Below, one piece after another: positions 1 through 5,653 of a stretch of 21,540 nucleotides of DNA; within the stretch, counting starts at the first letter, position 1, and each line of letters starts with the position of its first letter. The translations under genes were made by a program, and so were the position numbers. The notes below the pieces were generated by a model. The model searched no databases and had not been told where the DNA came from. It worked only from the letters and a program-made list of their open reading frames with translations. Source of the stretch: a virus. The stretch covers positions 1 to 21,540 of the IMG/VR virus record IMGVR_UViG_3300025585_000189. The stretch is one strand, 5' to 3'.

Positions 1-75
1 CCAGACGAGGCAAACGCCGCCATGCTCATCGCCAAAGCGCGAGATGCAGTGAATAAGGCCACGGGGGAAAATTGA
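1..75 (+). CDS. 3' end of an unidentified gene (partial)
   Basis: An open frame runs from the first base of the window to a TGA at 73-75 and gives the last 24 residues of a protein. The visible tail is Ala-rich and polar (KARDAVNKATGEN at the end), with no domain that can be named. Its stop lies two bases before the ATG of the nuclease-like gene, so the two are probably co-transcribed. The purine-rich ribosome site for the next gene (63-68) lies inside this frame. The upstream part is outside the window, so function is unknown. Confidence 0.6.
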   Translation, partial: PDEANAAMLIAKARDAVNKATGEN

Positions 76-77
76 AC

Positions 78-407
78 ATGTACGAATACAAGGCAAAAAT
101 TGAGCACGTTGTCGACGGTGACTCAGTTGACGCAGTGATTGATGTGGGTTTTAAAACAAACATTCGCCAGCGCCTTAGACTGACTCGCATTGATACGCCA
201 GAGCGTGGGCAAGATGGGTATGCGCAAGCGCGTGATTGTGTAACGTGGGCAGTTCTGAATAAAACGGTTTTGGTTAAGACGGAAAAAACTAGCAAGTGGG
301 GTTACTACCTCGCCGAGATTACGCTGCCAGACGGGCGGAACCTGAGCGATGCACTATTAGAGGCAGAACTAGCTAAACCGTATGACGGGGGGAAGAAGCA
401 CTTTTAA
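78..407 (+). CDS. Staphylococcal-nuclease-like (SNase/TNase) protein, 109 aa
   Basis: This is a small SNase-fold protein; the family are calcium-dependent phosphodiesterases that cut DNA or RNA. Visible motifs are VVDGDSV (residues 11-17), with D15 matching the calcium ligand D21 of staphylococcal nuclease, and RLTRIDTPE (34-42), supplying R34, D39 and E42 for the classical R35, D40 and E43. The second catalytic arginine (R87, in KYGR) aligns with Y76 in KWGY, so activity is uncertain. The protein ends right after the LAKPYDGGKKHF tail and is near the minimum size of the fold. No signal peptide is seen, so it probably acts in the cytoplasm. ATG at 78 is chosen over a TTG two codons earlier because a GGGGGA site lies 9 bases upstream. 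It is followed by a bidirectional terminator. Confidence 0.85.
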   Translation: MYEYKAKIEHVVDGDSVDAVIDVGFKTNIRQRLRLTRIDTPERGQDGYAQARDCVTWAVLNKTVLVKTEKTSKWGYYLAEITLPDGRNLSDALLEAELAKPYDGGKKHF

Positions 408-453
408 ACCTTTTCATGTCAAAAAATCCGATAGGAAAAGGTTGATCATAAGT

Positions 454-479
454 AAAAGCCCGGTAATTCCGGGCTTTTT
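454..479. terminator. Bidirectional intrinsic terminator
   Basis: A perfect hairpin with arms AAAAGCCCGG (454-463) and CCGGGCTTTTT (469-479) around a TAATT loop has a T-run on the plus side and the complementary run on the minus side. It sits between the convergent ends of the nuclease-like gene (plus) and the primase-helicase (minus, stop at 484-482), so it can end both transcripts. Confidence 0.9.
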
Positions 480-481
480 GT

Positions 482-2983
482 TTACTCGTCATCCATTTCG
501 GCAGGATCGTACCCCTTTACCAGCTTTCGCTCGTACCCTTTCTCGTACGCATGTCGGTAAATGTAATCAGCATGTCTCTGCTTTGCCTTAATGACTTTCT
601 CGCGGTAGTCTTTGAACATGCCAGACAAGCCGGGATTGATCGCCCATGTGACCTTTTTCTTGTGTAGTTCACTCTCAACCTGCACCACCCATCCCGCTTG
701 CTCCAGCACTAACATCGCGTCCATGACCGCTTGGTCCTTCTGCCAATCGGTCTTGCCTTCTAGCGGACGCCTTGCCGATTTTTTCAAAGTGCGCAAGTCG
801 ATTGTTTGAACGTCTGAGCTAATTTGAATAATGTAATCAATAACCCATTGATCGAAGTCGTTGGTGATTGCGCCACCCACTTCGCCTAGTGAATAACGAT
901 ACGCCGGGATCACATAGCCACGAATTAAACTTATGACCCTGTGGACAACATCGGCCTGCACTTGTGGGGCGAATGGGGACTCGATGATGTGGAACAACAG
1001 GATCAAACGACCAGCTAGGCCCTCCAGCTTACCGAATGCCGTCATGTACTCGGTGCCACTATCGAGTACACGCTCGTCTTGTTTTGCTGCTTCATACCAT
1101 GATTGAAACTCACGAAACGTGGTGAACGCTTCAGTAGATAAATGATACGTTTGAGGCGGCAGCGCGTAGGTCAAGCGCAGAGTATTTTCCCATGCTGCCG
1201 CACTCGTCATGAACTCGGGGATTGGGTGACCTAATTTCGTTTTACTTCCGCGCAAAACTGCGGGAATGAATCGTTGCAATAGTCCATCTGCTGCAAGGGC
1301 TGCTAAGTTTTGTCTGAACACGGTGGGTTGGATATTTCCATAAATCGAAACCGCCAAATTTTCGCAATAGATCGAGCCAGCGCCTACTCGGTCCATTTCG
1401 TAATGCTCCGATTCATAACTGACAACCCATGCCGAGCGATCCTCGCCGCTAGTCTTGTCGGTCAACTTGCGCACCCACGAGTTCATCTCGTCGAGGTGGC
1501 ACAACATGCCACGGGGACGGTCGGCTGCTTGGCGTACCAGCTTCTGACTCGTGATATCGGACACCGTGATCTTAAGCGGCACGGGCTGCGGGGGCATCTC
1601 GGGTACTTGCGGGGCTTGATCCGCGCCTAACATTGCCTCGGGGCTGGCTGAGAATTCGAGAAAGGCTTTCTTGGCACTGGCGTATGCCGCTTCTTTACCT
1701 TCCCAGTCTAACAATTCTTTACTGTATCGGGGTCGATCCTCCGCTTCGATGTTTTTTAATGGTGACAACATCGGTCGGGAACCGGGGGACTTCTTGTCCG
1801 CTGGATCACCAAGAGTCATGAGCCAAAGCACAGGCGGCACACGGAATCCGGGCATAAGTTCAAGCCGGATGCGGGCGTCAACGACTCCGCAAACAGCAGC
1901 CAATCCAGCGAACAAAGGGACCAAAGGGTCACAACCCACGCTTTCTGATATTTCCTGTGACCGCTGGCGTAGGATACCGGGCCAGATCGTCAGGTCCATC
2001 TCGGGCGGCTTAGGACGCAGGCCGTCCACCACGTCCAACGGTTCCATAACTGGCATCTCGATCTTGCTGAACAACTCGGACGCATCGGGCAGGGGCCGTT
2101 GCCACCCGTGCTGCTTGGCAATATGAAATAGCGTTCCGATTTTGACCGCAGACGCTTTATCGGTTTTAAAACTGTTCCACTGACTGAAGATGCCGCCCCG
2201 AGCGGGGTACTTAGCGGAAGGCATTGACCACTCATCCCACAACTGCAATGCTTGATCAAGCTGGTCTGTCTGAGTGCCCGCCCAATGTAAAGCCATTCCG
2301 ACGTTGATCCACTCGTCACGGCTAACGTCGGGGCTGATGTGCTCCAAGGCAGAACGAATTTCGTCCCACGACGCATCCACTGCACCCTCTGTACTGATCG
2401 TGCGCTCTTTGTCTTGCGACAACATCGCATTCCATAGATCAAGCAGCGCCTGTGGAATGATTGGTAAACGAGTCCAATGCCCGCTGCCTGCCCAATGATA
2501 GGGTTGACGTGTTTCGGGATGAATTGACGGAGGTAAAACATCCTGCACCGTTAATCCACCCGCAGTGGCACACCGTAGTTCGTAAATCGTGATGCCGCTG
2601 TGGATGATCTTTTTTGACGGCAATGCTGCACCGAAAGGCATTGCGTACAGTAATTTACCGTGTCCCGGCTTGCCGGAGTTGATAACAACAGCGTCGGGTG
2701 CGTTATATAACGATTGCAAATCAATTCCGTGCTGGTCTAGCAGACTGGCGGCAATAATCCAGTTATCAATATCAAGTGCCATTGTGCCGCTGTAAGCGTG
2801 CGCCAATCCGATACCAAATCCCGACGATAAATCGGCTTGCGATTGAAGCGCATTTTCTCGAAGGTTCCAACCCGGAGTACGTGGCCCCTTAGTGTTGGGA
2901 GGAATCGGGACAAGTGACCAACCATGCCGAATGTAAGCGTCGACAGACGCGGGGTGAGATTGCACTGTCTGAAATGCTGTCAT
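482..2983 (-). CDS. Primase-helicase: prim-pol N-terminal domain + PriCT-2 + DUF3987
   Basis: An 833-residue replication protein predicted to synthesise primers and power or couple unwinding. Residues 10-190 form an archaeo-eukaryotic-type bifunctional primase/polymerase domain: DID at 71-73 as metal ligands, a SGKPGHGK stretch with the expected histidine, then PPSIHPETRQPYHW. Residues about 205-290 match PriCT-2 (DEIRSALEHISP, DEWINVGMALHW, KIGTLFHIAKQHGW). The remainder resembles DUF3987 helicase-like proteins, with a degenerate P-loop GDPADKKSP at 392-400. It is the only early gene on the minus strand. Its start (ATG at 2983-2981) has only a weak GAG ribosome site. A minus promoter is proposed at 3113-3141, giving a leader of about 120 bases that contains a GC-rich hairpin. 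The stop overlaps the shared terminator. Domain calls are from motif reading; function is inferred. Confidence 0.88.
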   Translation of the reverse strand: MTAFQTVQSHPASVDAYIRHGWSLVPIPPNTKGPRTPGWNLRENALQSQADLSSGFGIGLAHAYSGTMALDIDNWIIAASLLDQHGIDLQSLYNAPDAVVINSGKPGHGKLLYAMPFGAALPSKKIIHSGITIYELRCATAGGLTVQDVLPPSIHPETRQPYHWAGSGHWTRLPIIPQALLDLWNAMLSQDKERTISTEGAVDASWDEIRSALEHISPDVSRDEWINVGMALHWAGTQTDQLDQALQLWDEWSMPSAKYPARGGIFSQWNSFKTDKASAVKIGTLFHIAKQHGWQRPLPDASELFSKIEMPVMEPLDVVDGLRPKPPEMDLTIWPGILRQRSQEISESVGCDPLVPLFAGLAAVCGVVDARIRLELMPGFRVPPVLWLMTLGDPADKKSPGSRPMLSPLKNIEAEDRPRYSKELLDWEGKEAAYASAKKAFLEFSASPEAMLGADQAPQVPEMPPQPVPLKITVSDITSQKLVRQAADRPRGMLCHLDEMNSWVRKLTDKTSGEDRSAWVVSYESEHYEMDRVGAGSIYCENLAVSIYGNIQPTVFRQNLAALAADGLLQRFIPAVLRGSKTKLGHPIPEFMTSAAAWENTLRLTYALPPQTYHLSTEAFTTFREFQSWYEAAKQDERVLDSGTEYMTAFGKLEGLAGRLILLFHIIESPFAPQVQADVVHRVISLIRGYVIPAYRYSLGEVGGAITNDFDQWVIDYIIQISSDVQTIDLRTLKKSARRPLEGKTDWQKDQAVMDAMLVLEQAGWVVQVESELHKKKVTWAINPGLSGMFKDYREKVIKAKQRHADYIYRHAYEKGYERKLVKGYDPAEMDDE

Positions 2984-2988
2984 ATACT
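2960..2988 (+). promoter_or_regulatory. Candidate sigma70 promoter for a short antisense RNA
   Basis: TTGCAC (2960-2965) and TATACT (2983-2988) are separated by 17 bases; the -10 has five of six consensus bases and the -35 three. It reads rightward from inside the 5' end of the primase gene, and its -10 begins on the primase start codon. There is no plus-strand gene before the terminator ending at 3079, so it would drive only a short RNA. Confidence 0.45.
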
Positions 2989-2994
2989 ATTCTC

Positions 2995-3079
2995 GTTGGT
3001 AATCAAGGTTGCCATCTCCGTCTCCAAAGTCTCTTCACGGGTTGCCCCGGGGTTCACAAGACCCCGGGGTTTTTCTTTT
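2995..3079 (+). ncRNA. Candidate ~85-nt small RNA antisense to the primase leader
   Basis: The interval lies between a near-consensus promoter (2960-2988) and a strong unidirectional intrinsic terminator (3045-3079), with no ORF or ribosome site. The 5' half is pyrimidine-rich and unpaired-looking (ATCTCCGTCTCCAAAG at 3014-3029) and the 3' half is the terminator hairpin, the usual layout of a bacterial small RNA. It is fully complementary to the predicted primase mRNA leader. TCTCCAA at 3021-3027 is also a perfect complement of the TTGGAGA ribosome-site region (3152-3158) of the next plus-strand gene, although a 7-base match can occur by chance. Confidence 0.4.
3045..3079 (+). terminator. Intrinsic terminator, plus strand only
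   Basis: Eight G/C pairs, CCCCGGGG (3045-3052) with CCCCGGGG (3062-3069), a 9-base loop, then TTTTTCTTTT (3070-3079). The opposite strand has no T-run after the hairpin, so it ends plus-strand RNA only. For minus-strand primase mRNA starting near 3106 the same bases would form a very stable leader hairpin. Confidence 0.85.
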
Positions 3080-3108
3080 AGAGCTTGAAGAAATCTTACG
3101 TCCATGTG

Positions 3109-3136
3109 TTGCATTGTACTACGCTTGTGATACACT
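3109..3136 (+). promoter_or_regulatory. Rightward early promoter, copy 1
   Basis: TTGCAT (3109-3114), 16 bases, then TACACT (3131-3136) preceded by TGA, an extended -10. RNA would start near 3143, about 20 bases before the GTG of the 80-aa gene. The block is repeated almost exactly at 3431-3458, which supports its being functional. Confidence 0.65.
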
Positions 3137-3141
3137 TACAA
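3113..3141 (-). promoter_or_regulatory. Leftward promoter for the primase-helicase, overlapping copy 1
   Basis: On the minus strand, TTGTAA (3141-3136) and TACAAT (3118-3113) are separated by exactly 17 bases; the -10 has five of six and the -35 four of six consensus bases. RNA would start near 3106 and run through the hairpin at 3069-3045 into the primase gene. It lies face to face on the same DNA as the rightward promoter, so polymerase can occupy only one of the two at a time. Confidence 0.55.
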
Positions 3142-3144
3142 GCG
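3122..3144. promoter_or_regulatory. Candidate operator: 7-bp perfect inverted repeat
   Basis: CGCTTGT (3122-3128) and ACAAGCG (3138-3144) are perfect inverted arms with a 9-base spacer. They overlap the -10 of the rightward promoter and the -35 of the leftward one. A dimeric regulator bound here would affect both. The ribbon-helix-helix protein encoded at 3489-3692 is a possible ligand, by inference from proximity only. Confidence 0.4.
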
Positions 3145-3163
3145 TCATCACTTGGAGAAAAAC

Positions 3164-3406
3164 GTGAAACTGCAAACATACGTATTAAACGCCGCAGGTC
3201 TTCAAGCAATCAATCAATTCTCAACTAAGTATTCCGTTTGCAAGATTCCGACTGCGCTGCATTATCAAGCGGAGACGGAGCGCAATACCATCATGATGCA
3301 GGGTCATCCCGGTTTAATCGCGATCGACAAGATCGTTAGCAAAGACGGTAAAGCGCATGTTTTGTCGCTCAATCCTGAATGGTTTGAAATTAACACGGAT
3401 GAATGA
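3164..3406 (+). CDS. Hypothetical 80-aa early protein
   Basis: First gene of the rightward early operon. I do not recognise the family. The product is small, soluble-looking and mixed alpha/beta, with no membrane segment. The middle contains HYQAETERNTIMMQGHPGL and the C-terminal third reads like alternating strands (AIDKIVSKDGKAHVLSLNPEW). GTG at 3164 is chosen because GGAGA (3154-3158) lies 5 bases upstream; a TTG at 3152 in the same frame would destroy that site. It lies about 20 bases downstream of the predicted start of transcription from promoter copy 1. Small first genes beside a divergent control region often encode regulators or host-takeover factors, but nothing in the sequence shows this. 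Confidence 0.7.
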   Translation: MKLQTYVLNAAGLQAINQFSTKYSVCKIPTALHYQAETERNTIMMQGHPGLIAIDKIVSKDGKAHVLSLNPEWFEINTDE

Positions 3407-3430
3407 TGTGAAAATTTTCATGCTTGTCGG

Positions 3431-3458
3431 TTGCATTGTGCTACAAACGTGATACAAT
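3431..3458 (+). promoter_or_regulatory. Rightward early promoter, copy 2
   Basis: TTGCAT (3431-3436), 16 bases, then TACAAT (3453-3458, five of six) with a TGA extended -10. It matches copy 1 (3109-3136) base for base through TTGCATTGT.CTAC and again at GTGATACA. Unlike copy 1 it lacks both the leftward promoter and the perfect inverted repeat. RNA would start near 3465, about 25 bases before the regulator gene. Confidence 0.7.
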
Positions 3459-3488
3459 ACACCCATCAGCACATAAAATTTGATTGCC

Positions 3489-3692
3489 ATGACATCCACT
3501 AACAAAGCATCGCATCTGACTGTCCGAGTGGCAGACCTTACGCGAGCCAAATTTCACGAGAAGGCAAGAAAGTTCGGGACACCGAGCGAAATCTTACGTG
3601 AACTCATCGACGCCTTTATTGAAGATCGCGTCACCATTAACCCACCTGTAATCAGTAACCCCAAGGAAAAACTATATGTCCCTCGAAGCTAA
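3489..3692 (+). CDS. Ribbon-helix-helix (Arc/CopG-like) DNA-binding protein, 67 aa
   Basis: Probable dimeric transcriptional regulator. Residues 8-14 (SHLTVRV) form the expected short beta strand that inserts into the DNA major groove. Residues about 17-29 form helix A and GTPSEILRELIDAFIE (30-45) forms helix B, with the conserved small-residue turn before it. The length is typical for the Arc/CopG group. ATG at 3489 is chosen over an upstream in-frame TTG at 3480. A strong Shine-Dalgarno is not evident; TTTGATTGCC precedes the start. It has its own promoter (3431-3458). Its end overlaps the next gene by 17 bases. Nearby candidate operators are the inverted repeat at 3122-3144 and the promoter repeats. 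The target is inference. Confidence 0.75.
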   Translation: MTSTNKASHLTVRVADLTRAKFHEKARKFGTPSEILRELIDAFIEDRVTINPPVISNPKEKLYVPRS

Positions 3693-4119
3693 GATCGAAG
3701 CATTGACACAAGCCGTTCAGGCTCTAACTGCACAACTGCAATCTGCTAACGAAACCCCTGTTGCACCTGCACCAGTTGTTGCACATGTACCTGCACCAGT
3801 TGTTGCACCTGCACCTGCACCAGTTGTTGCACCTGCACCTGCGCCCGTACCTGCGCCAGTTGTTGCACCTGCACCAGTTATGCCATTACCGCCTAGTTTT
3901 GTCACTCCTGCTGCGGCACCGATAGCATCGGGTGCGCCTTTCACTGACGGAAAAGGTCTAATTGATTACGTCATGAGCGCATATAAAACAATGGGTCCAC
4001 AAAAAGGCGCGCAGATTCAAAACGTCTTGACGGGTTTAGGTTACCAAAACATCAACGATGTGAAGCCTGAACACTATGGTGTTTTGTTTGCCGGTGTTGA
4101 ACAATTGAAAGTAGCGTAA
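3676..4119 (+). CDS. Hypothetical protein: coiled coil, Pro/Ala linker, C-terminal domain (147 aa)
   Basis: Three parts are visible. Residues 1-25 form an amphipathic helix likely to be a coiled coil (IEALTQAVQALTAQLQ). Residues 28-70 are a low-complexity linker built from VVAPAPAP-type repeats. Residues 88-147 form a compact C-terminal domain (GKGLIDYVMSAYKTMG, NVLTGLGYQNINDVKPEHYGVL). The C-terminal end resembles the small helical tail found on some phage replication and recombination accessory proteins, ending in a phrase like VKPEHY, but I cannot name the family. AAGGA at 3663-3667 serves the ATG at 3676. The stop shares one base with the start of the DUF2800 gene (TAATG), suggesting translational coupling and a shared job. 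The repeat tract may vary in length between relatives. Confidence 0.8.
   Translation: MSLEAKIEALTQAVQALTAQLQSANETPVAPAPVVAHVPAPVVAPAPAPVVAPAPAPVPAPVVAPAPVMPLPPSFVTPAAAPIASGAPFTDGKGLIDYVMSAYKTMGPQKGAQIQNVLTGLGYQNINDVKPEHYGVLFAGVEQLKVA
3760..3879 (+). repeat. In-frame tandem repeats encoding the Pro/Ala/Val linker
   Basis: Imperfect direct repeats of GTTGCACCTGCACCAGTT and shorter GCACCTGCACC units follow one another in the coding frame. The copies differ mainly at silent or conservative positions (cacatgtacct, gcgcccgta). They are likely prone to slippage or recombination that changes linker length by whole codons. Confidence 0.85.
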
Positions 4120-5414
4120 TGACTGCACATGCTCAATTGTCGCCCTCTAAACGGCACCGTTGGGCATTGTGCCCCGGTAGCATTCGCGAAGAGGCGAAGT
4201 TTCCCGATCAGCGGAGCGGTCCTGCTGCCGTAGACGGAACCCATAGTCATATGCTGTTAGAACACTGCATCAAAGCGGAACTCGTCGATCCTGTTTCACT
4301 GGTAGGTGTTGAGATGGTCGACCACGATGGTAGTTTTGTGGTTGATGCTGATCGGGCATCTCGGGTTAAGGTTGCCGTTGATTACATTCGTGAACGGTCG
4401 ATGAACGGCATGTTTAAGGTGATCTCTGAAGAGCGCGTTGACCCCGAGTATCTGCTCGGGCGCAGCGATCTGTCGGGTACCGTTGACTGTCAAATCATCG
4501 GTCCTGATTGGATTGAGTTGATCGACTACAAAGACGGAATGGGTGTGGTGAGCGCCGAAGGCAACATGCAGCTTGAGCAATATGCGTATGGTGTATTGGC
4601 TGGCTACAAACTGCCGATTAACGCCGATTACCCGGCTAAACGTATCATCATGACCATCGTTCAACCAAAGCTAGCGCTTAAGGGAATGAAGGCTGTTGCT
4701 TCCTGTGAGCGGGATGTGTACGAAATGCTCATAGGTGCGGGTGCAATCATCATACAAGCTGCTGCAACTGACGCACCAGATGCACCACTTGTGCCGGGTG
4801 AAAGTCAATGTAAATTCTGCAAGGCTAAAGGCTCATGCGCCGCCCTTGCCAGTAACGTAATGAAGGAGGTGGGAATCATGTTTCAACCAACCGTAACGCA
4901 ACCCCTCGATGTCGCACAGCAAAGCGCAGATAAAGACCCTACCACGATGGACGACCAACAGATTCGTCAAATCATGGAGGCTGCTCCGCTCATGCGCCAA
5001 CTGCTTGAGGGTGTAGAGAAGGAAGCGCTGCGTCGTTTGGAGGCAGGTCAAAGCATTCCCGGTATTAAATTAGTTCATGGTCGCGGTTCTCGTGTTTGGT
5101 TACTGTCGGAAGATGAGATGGCCGAGAAGCTGGTCAAGATGGGCATCCCGAAGTCTGCTGTCTACGAAACCAAACTCGTCACACCCGCCAAGGCTGAGAA
5201 GTTGACATGGGAAAAGCGTGACGGAACAAAGATGCAACTGTCAGACCGCCAACTCAAGACGATGGAAAATGAGTATGTTGTTAAGTTGGCGGGTAGGTTG
5301 ACCGTAGTTCCGGAATCAGACAATCGCCCCGCTGTTATAAATAACGCTGCGCCGATGTTTAACGCAGTCGAGGCAGCACCTGCTGCCGAATCCCTGCCCT
5401 CGTGGCTTTCTTAA
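4119..5414 (+). CDS. DUF2800 family protein (PD-(D/E)XK, Cas4/RecB-like nuclease), 431 aa
   Basis: Predicted phage exonuclease-like protein of the replication/recombination module. Near the N-terminus SPSKRHRWALCPGS carries C18; then come GTHSHMLLEH (the histidine motif), DLSGTVDCQI followed by WIELIDYKDG (the D and E/D-x-K core of a RecB-type nuclease) and QLEQYAYG (the conserved Q-x3-Y helix). CKFCKAKGSC supplies C231, C234 and C240. One N-terminal cysteine plus a C-x2-C-x5-C cluster is the arrangement that holds a 4Fe-4S cluster in Cas4 and AddB, so an iron-sulfur cluster is likely here by inference. Residues 250-431 are an extra helical part typical of the longer DUF2800 proteins. It is coupled to the preceding gene by TAATG and followed by the structured leader of the DUF2815 gene. 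Confidence 0.85.
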   Translation: MTAHAQLSPSKRHRWALCPGSIREEAKFPDQRSGPAAVDGTHSHMLLEHCIKAELVDPVSLVGVEMVDHDGSFVVDADRASRVKVAVDYIRERSMNGMFKVISEERVDPEYLLGRSDLSGTVDCQIIGPDWIELIDYKDGMGVVSAEGNMQLEQYAYGVLAGYKLPINADYPAKRIIMTIVQPKLALKGMKAVASCERDVYEMLIGAGAIIIQAAATDAPDAPLVPGESQCKFCKAKGSCAALASNVMKEVGIMFQPTVTQPLDVAQQSADKDPTTMDDQQIRQIMEAAPLMRQLLEGVEKEALRRLEAGQSIPGIKLVHGRGSRVWLLSEDEMAEKLVKMGIPKSAVYETKLVTPAKAEKLTWEKRDGTKMQLSDRQLKTMENEYVVKLAGRLTVVPESDNRPAVINNAAPMFNAVEAAPAAESLPSWLS

Positions 5415-5641
5415 CTTAACGATGGGTCTGCCAAGAGCACTTGGACGGCAACCATACGGTGAGCTACTTAATTGGAAAAAGTAACAGGATTACAGCCAGT
5501 GCGGGCGACGCTTAAAGCGTGGTGTACGGTGACGACTCACACATCTTATGATGGGGTACACGAAACTGCGAAATGACCAATTATGTAGAAATGCTCACAG
5601 GTGGGTAATCAATCCCACACCCGTCACCTTTATTTTTAACT
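5415..5641 (+). promoter_or_regulatory. Structured leader between DUF2800 and DUF2815 genes; candidate attenuator RNA
   Basis: This is the longest gene-free stretch inside the early operon. Stems visible by eye are CCAAG/CTTGG (5431-5435 with 5440-5444), ACGCT/AGCGT (5508-5512 with 5516-5520), CATC/GATG (5542-5545 with 5550-5553) and GTGGG/CCCAC (5601-5605 with 5614-5618). A long-range helix pairs GGTGACG (5528-5534) with CGTCACC (5622-5628). The same 3' strand can instead pair as AGGTG (5599-5603) with CACCT (5625-5629), directly followed by TTATTTTT, a terminator-like form. The two folds exclude each other. Three tiny frames (5422-5484, 5472-5576, 5551-5709) lack convincing ribosome sites or recognisable products. 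Confidence 0.45.
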
Positions 5642-5653
5642 GGAGTAAATGTA

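Noticed and set aside
3431-3463. Second divergent promoter at promoter copy 2
   Set aside because: The minus-strand hexamer 17 bases from CACAAT is GGTGTA, too far from consensus, and the inverted repeat is absent.
3717-3944. Minus-strand frame rich in Gly/Ala/Thr opposite the Pro/Ala linker
   Set aside because: It is the mirror of the tandem repeat in the plus-strand gene, with no ribosome site or own context.
5540-5575. Hammerhead ribozyme core (TATGATG and CGAAAC)
   Set aside because: The required CUGAUGA strand and matching stem III are not present.
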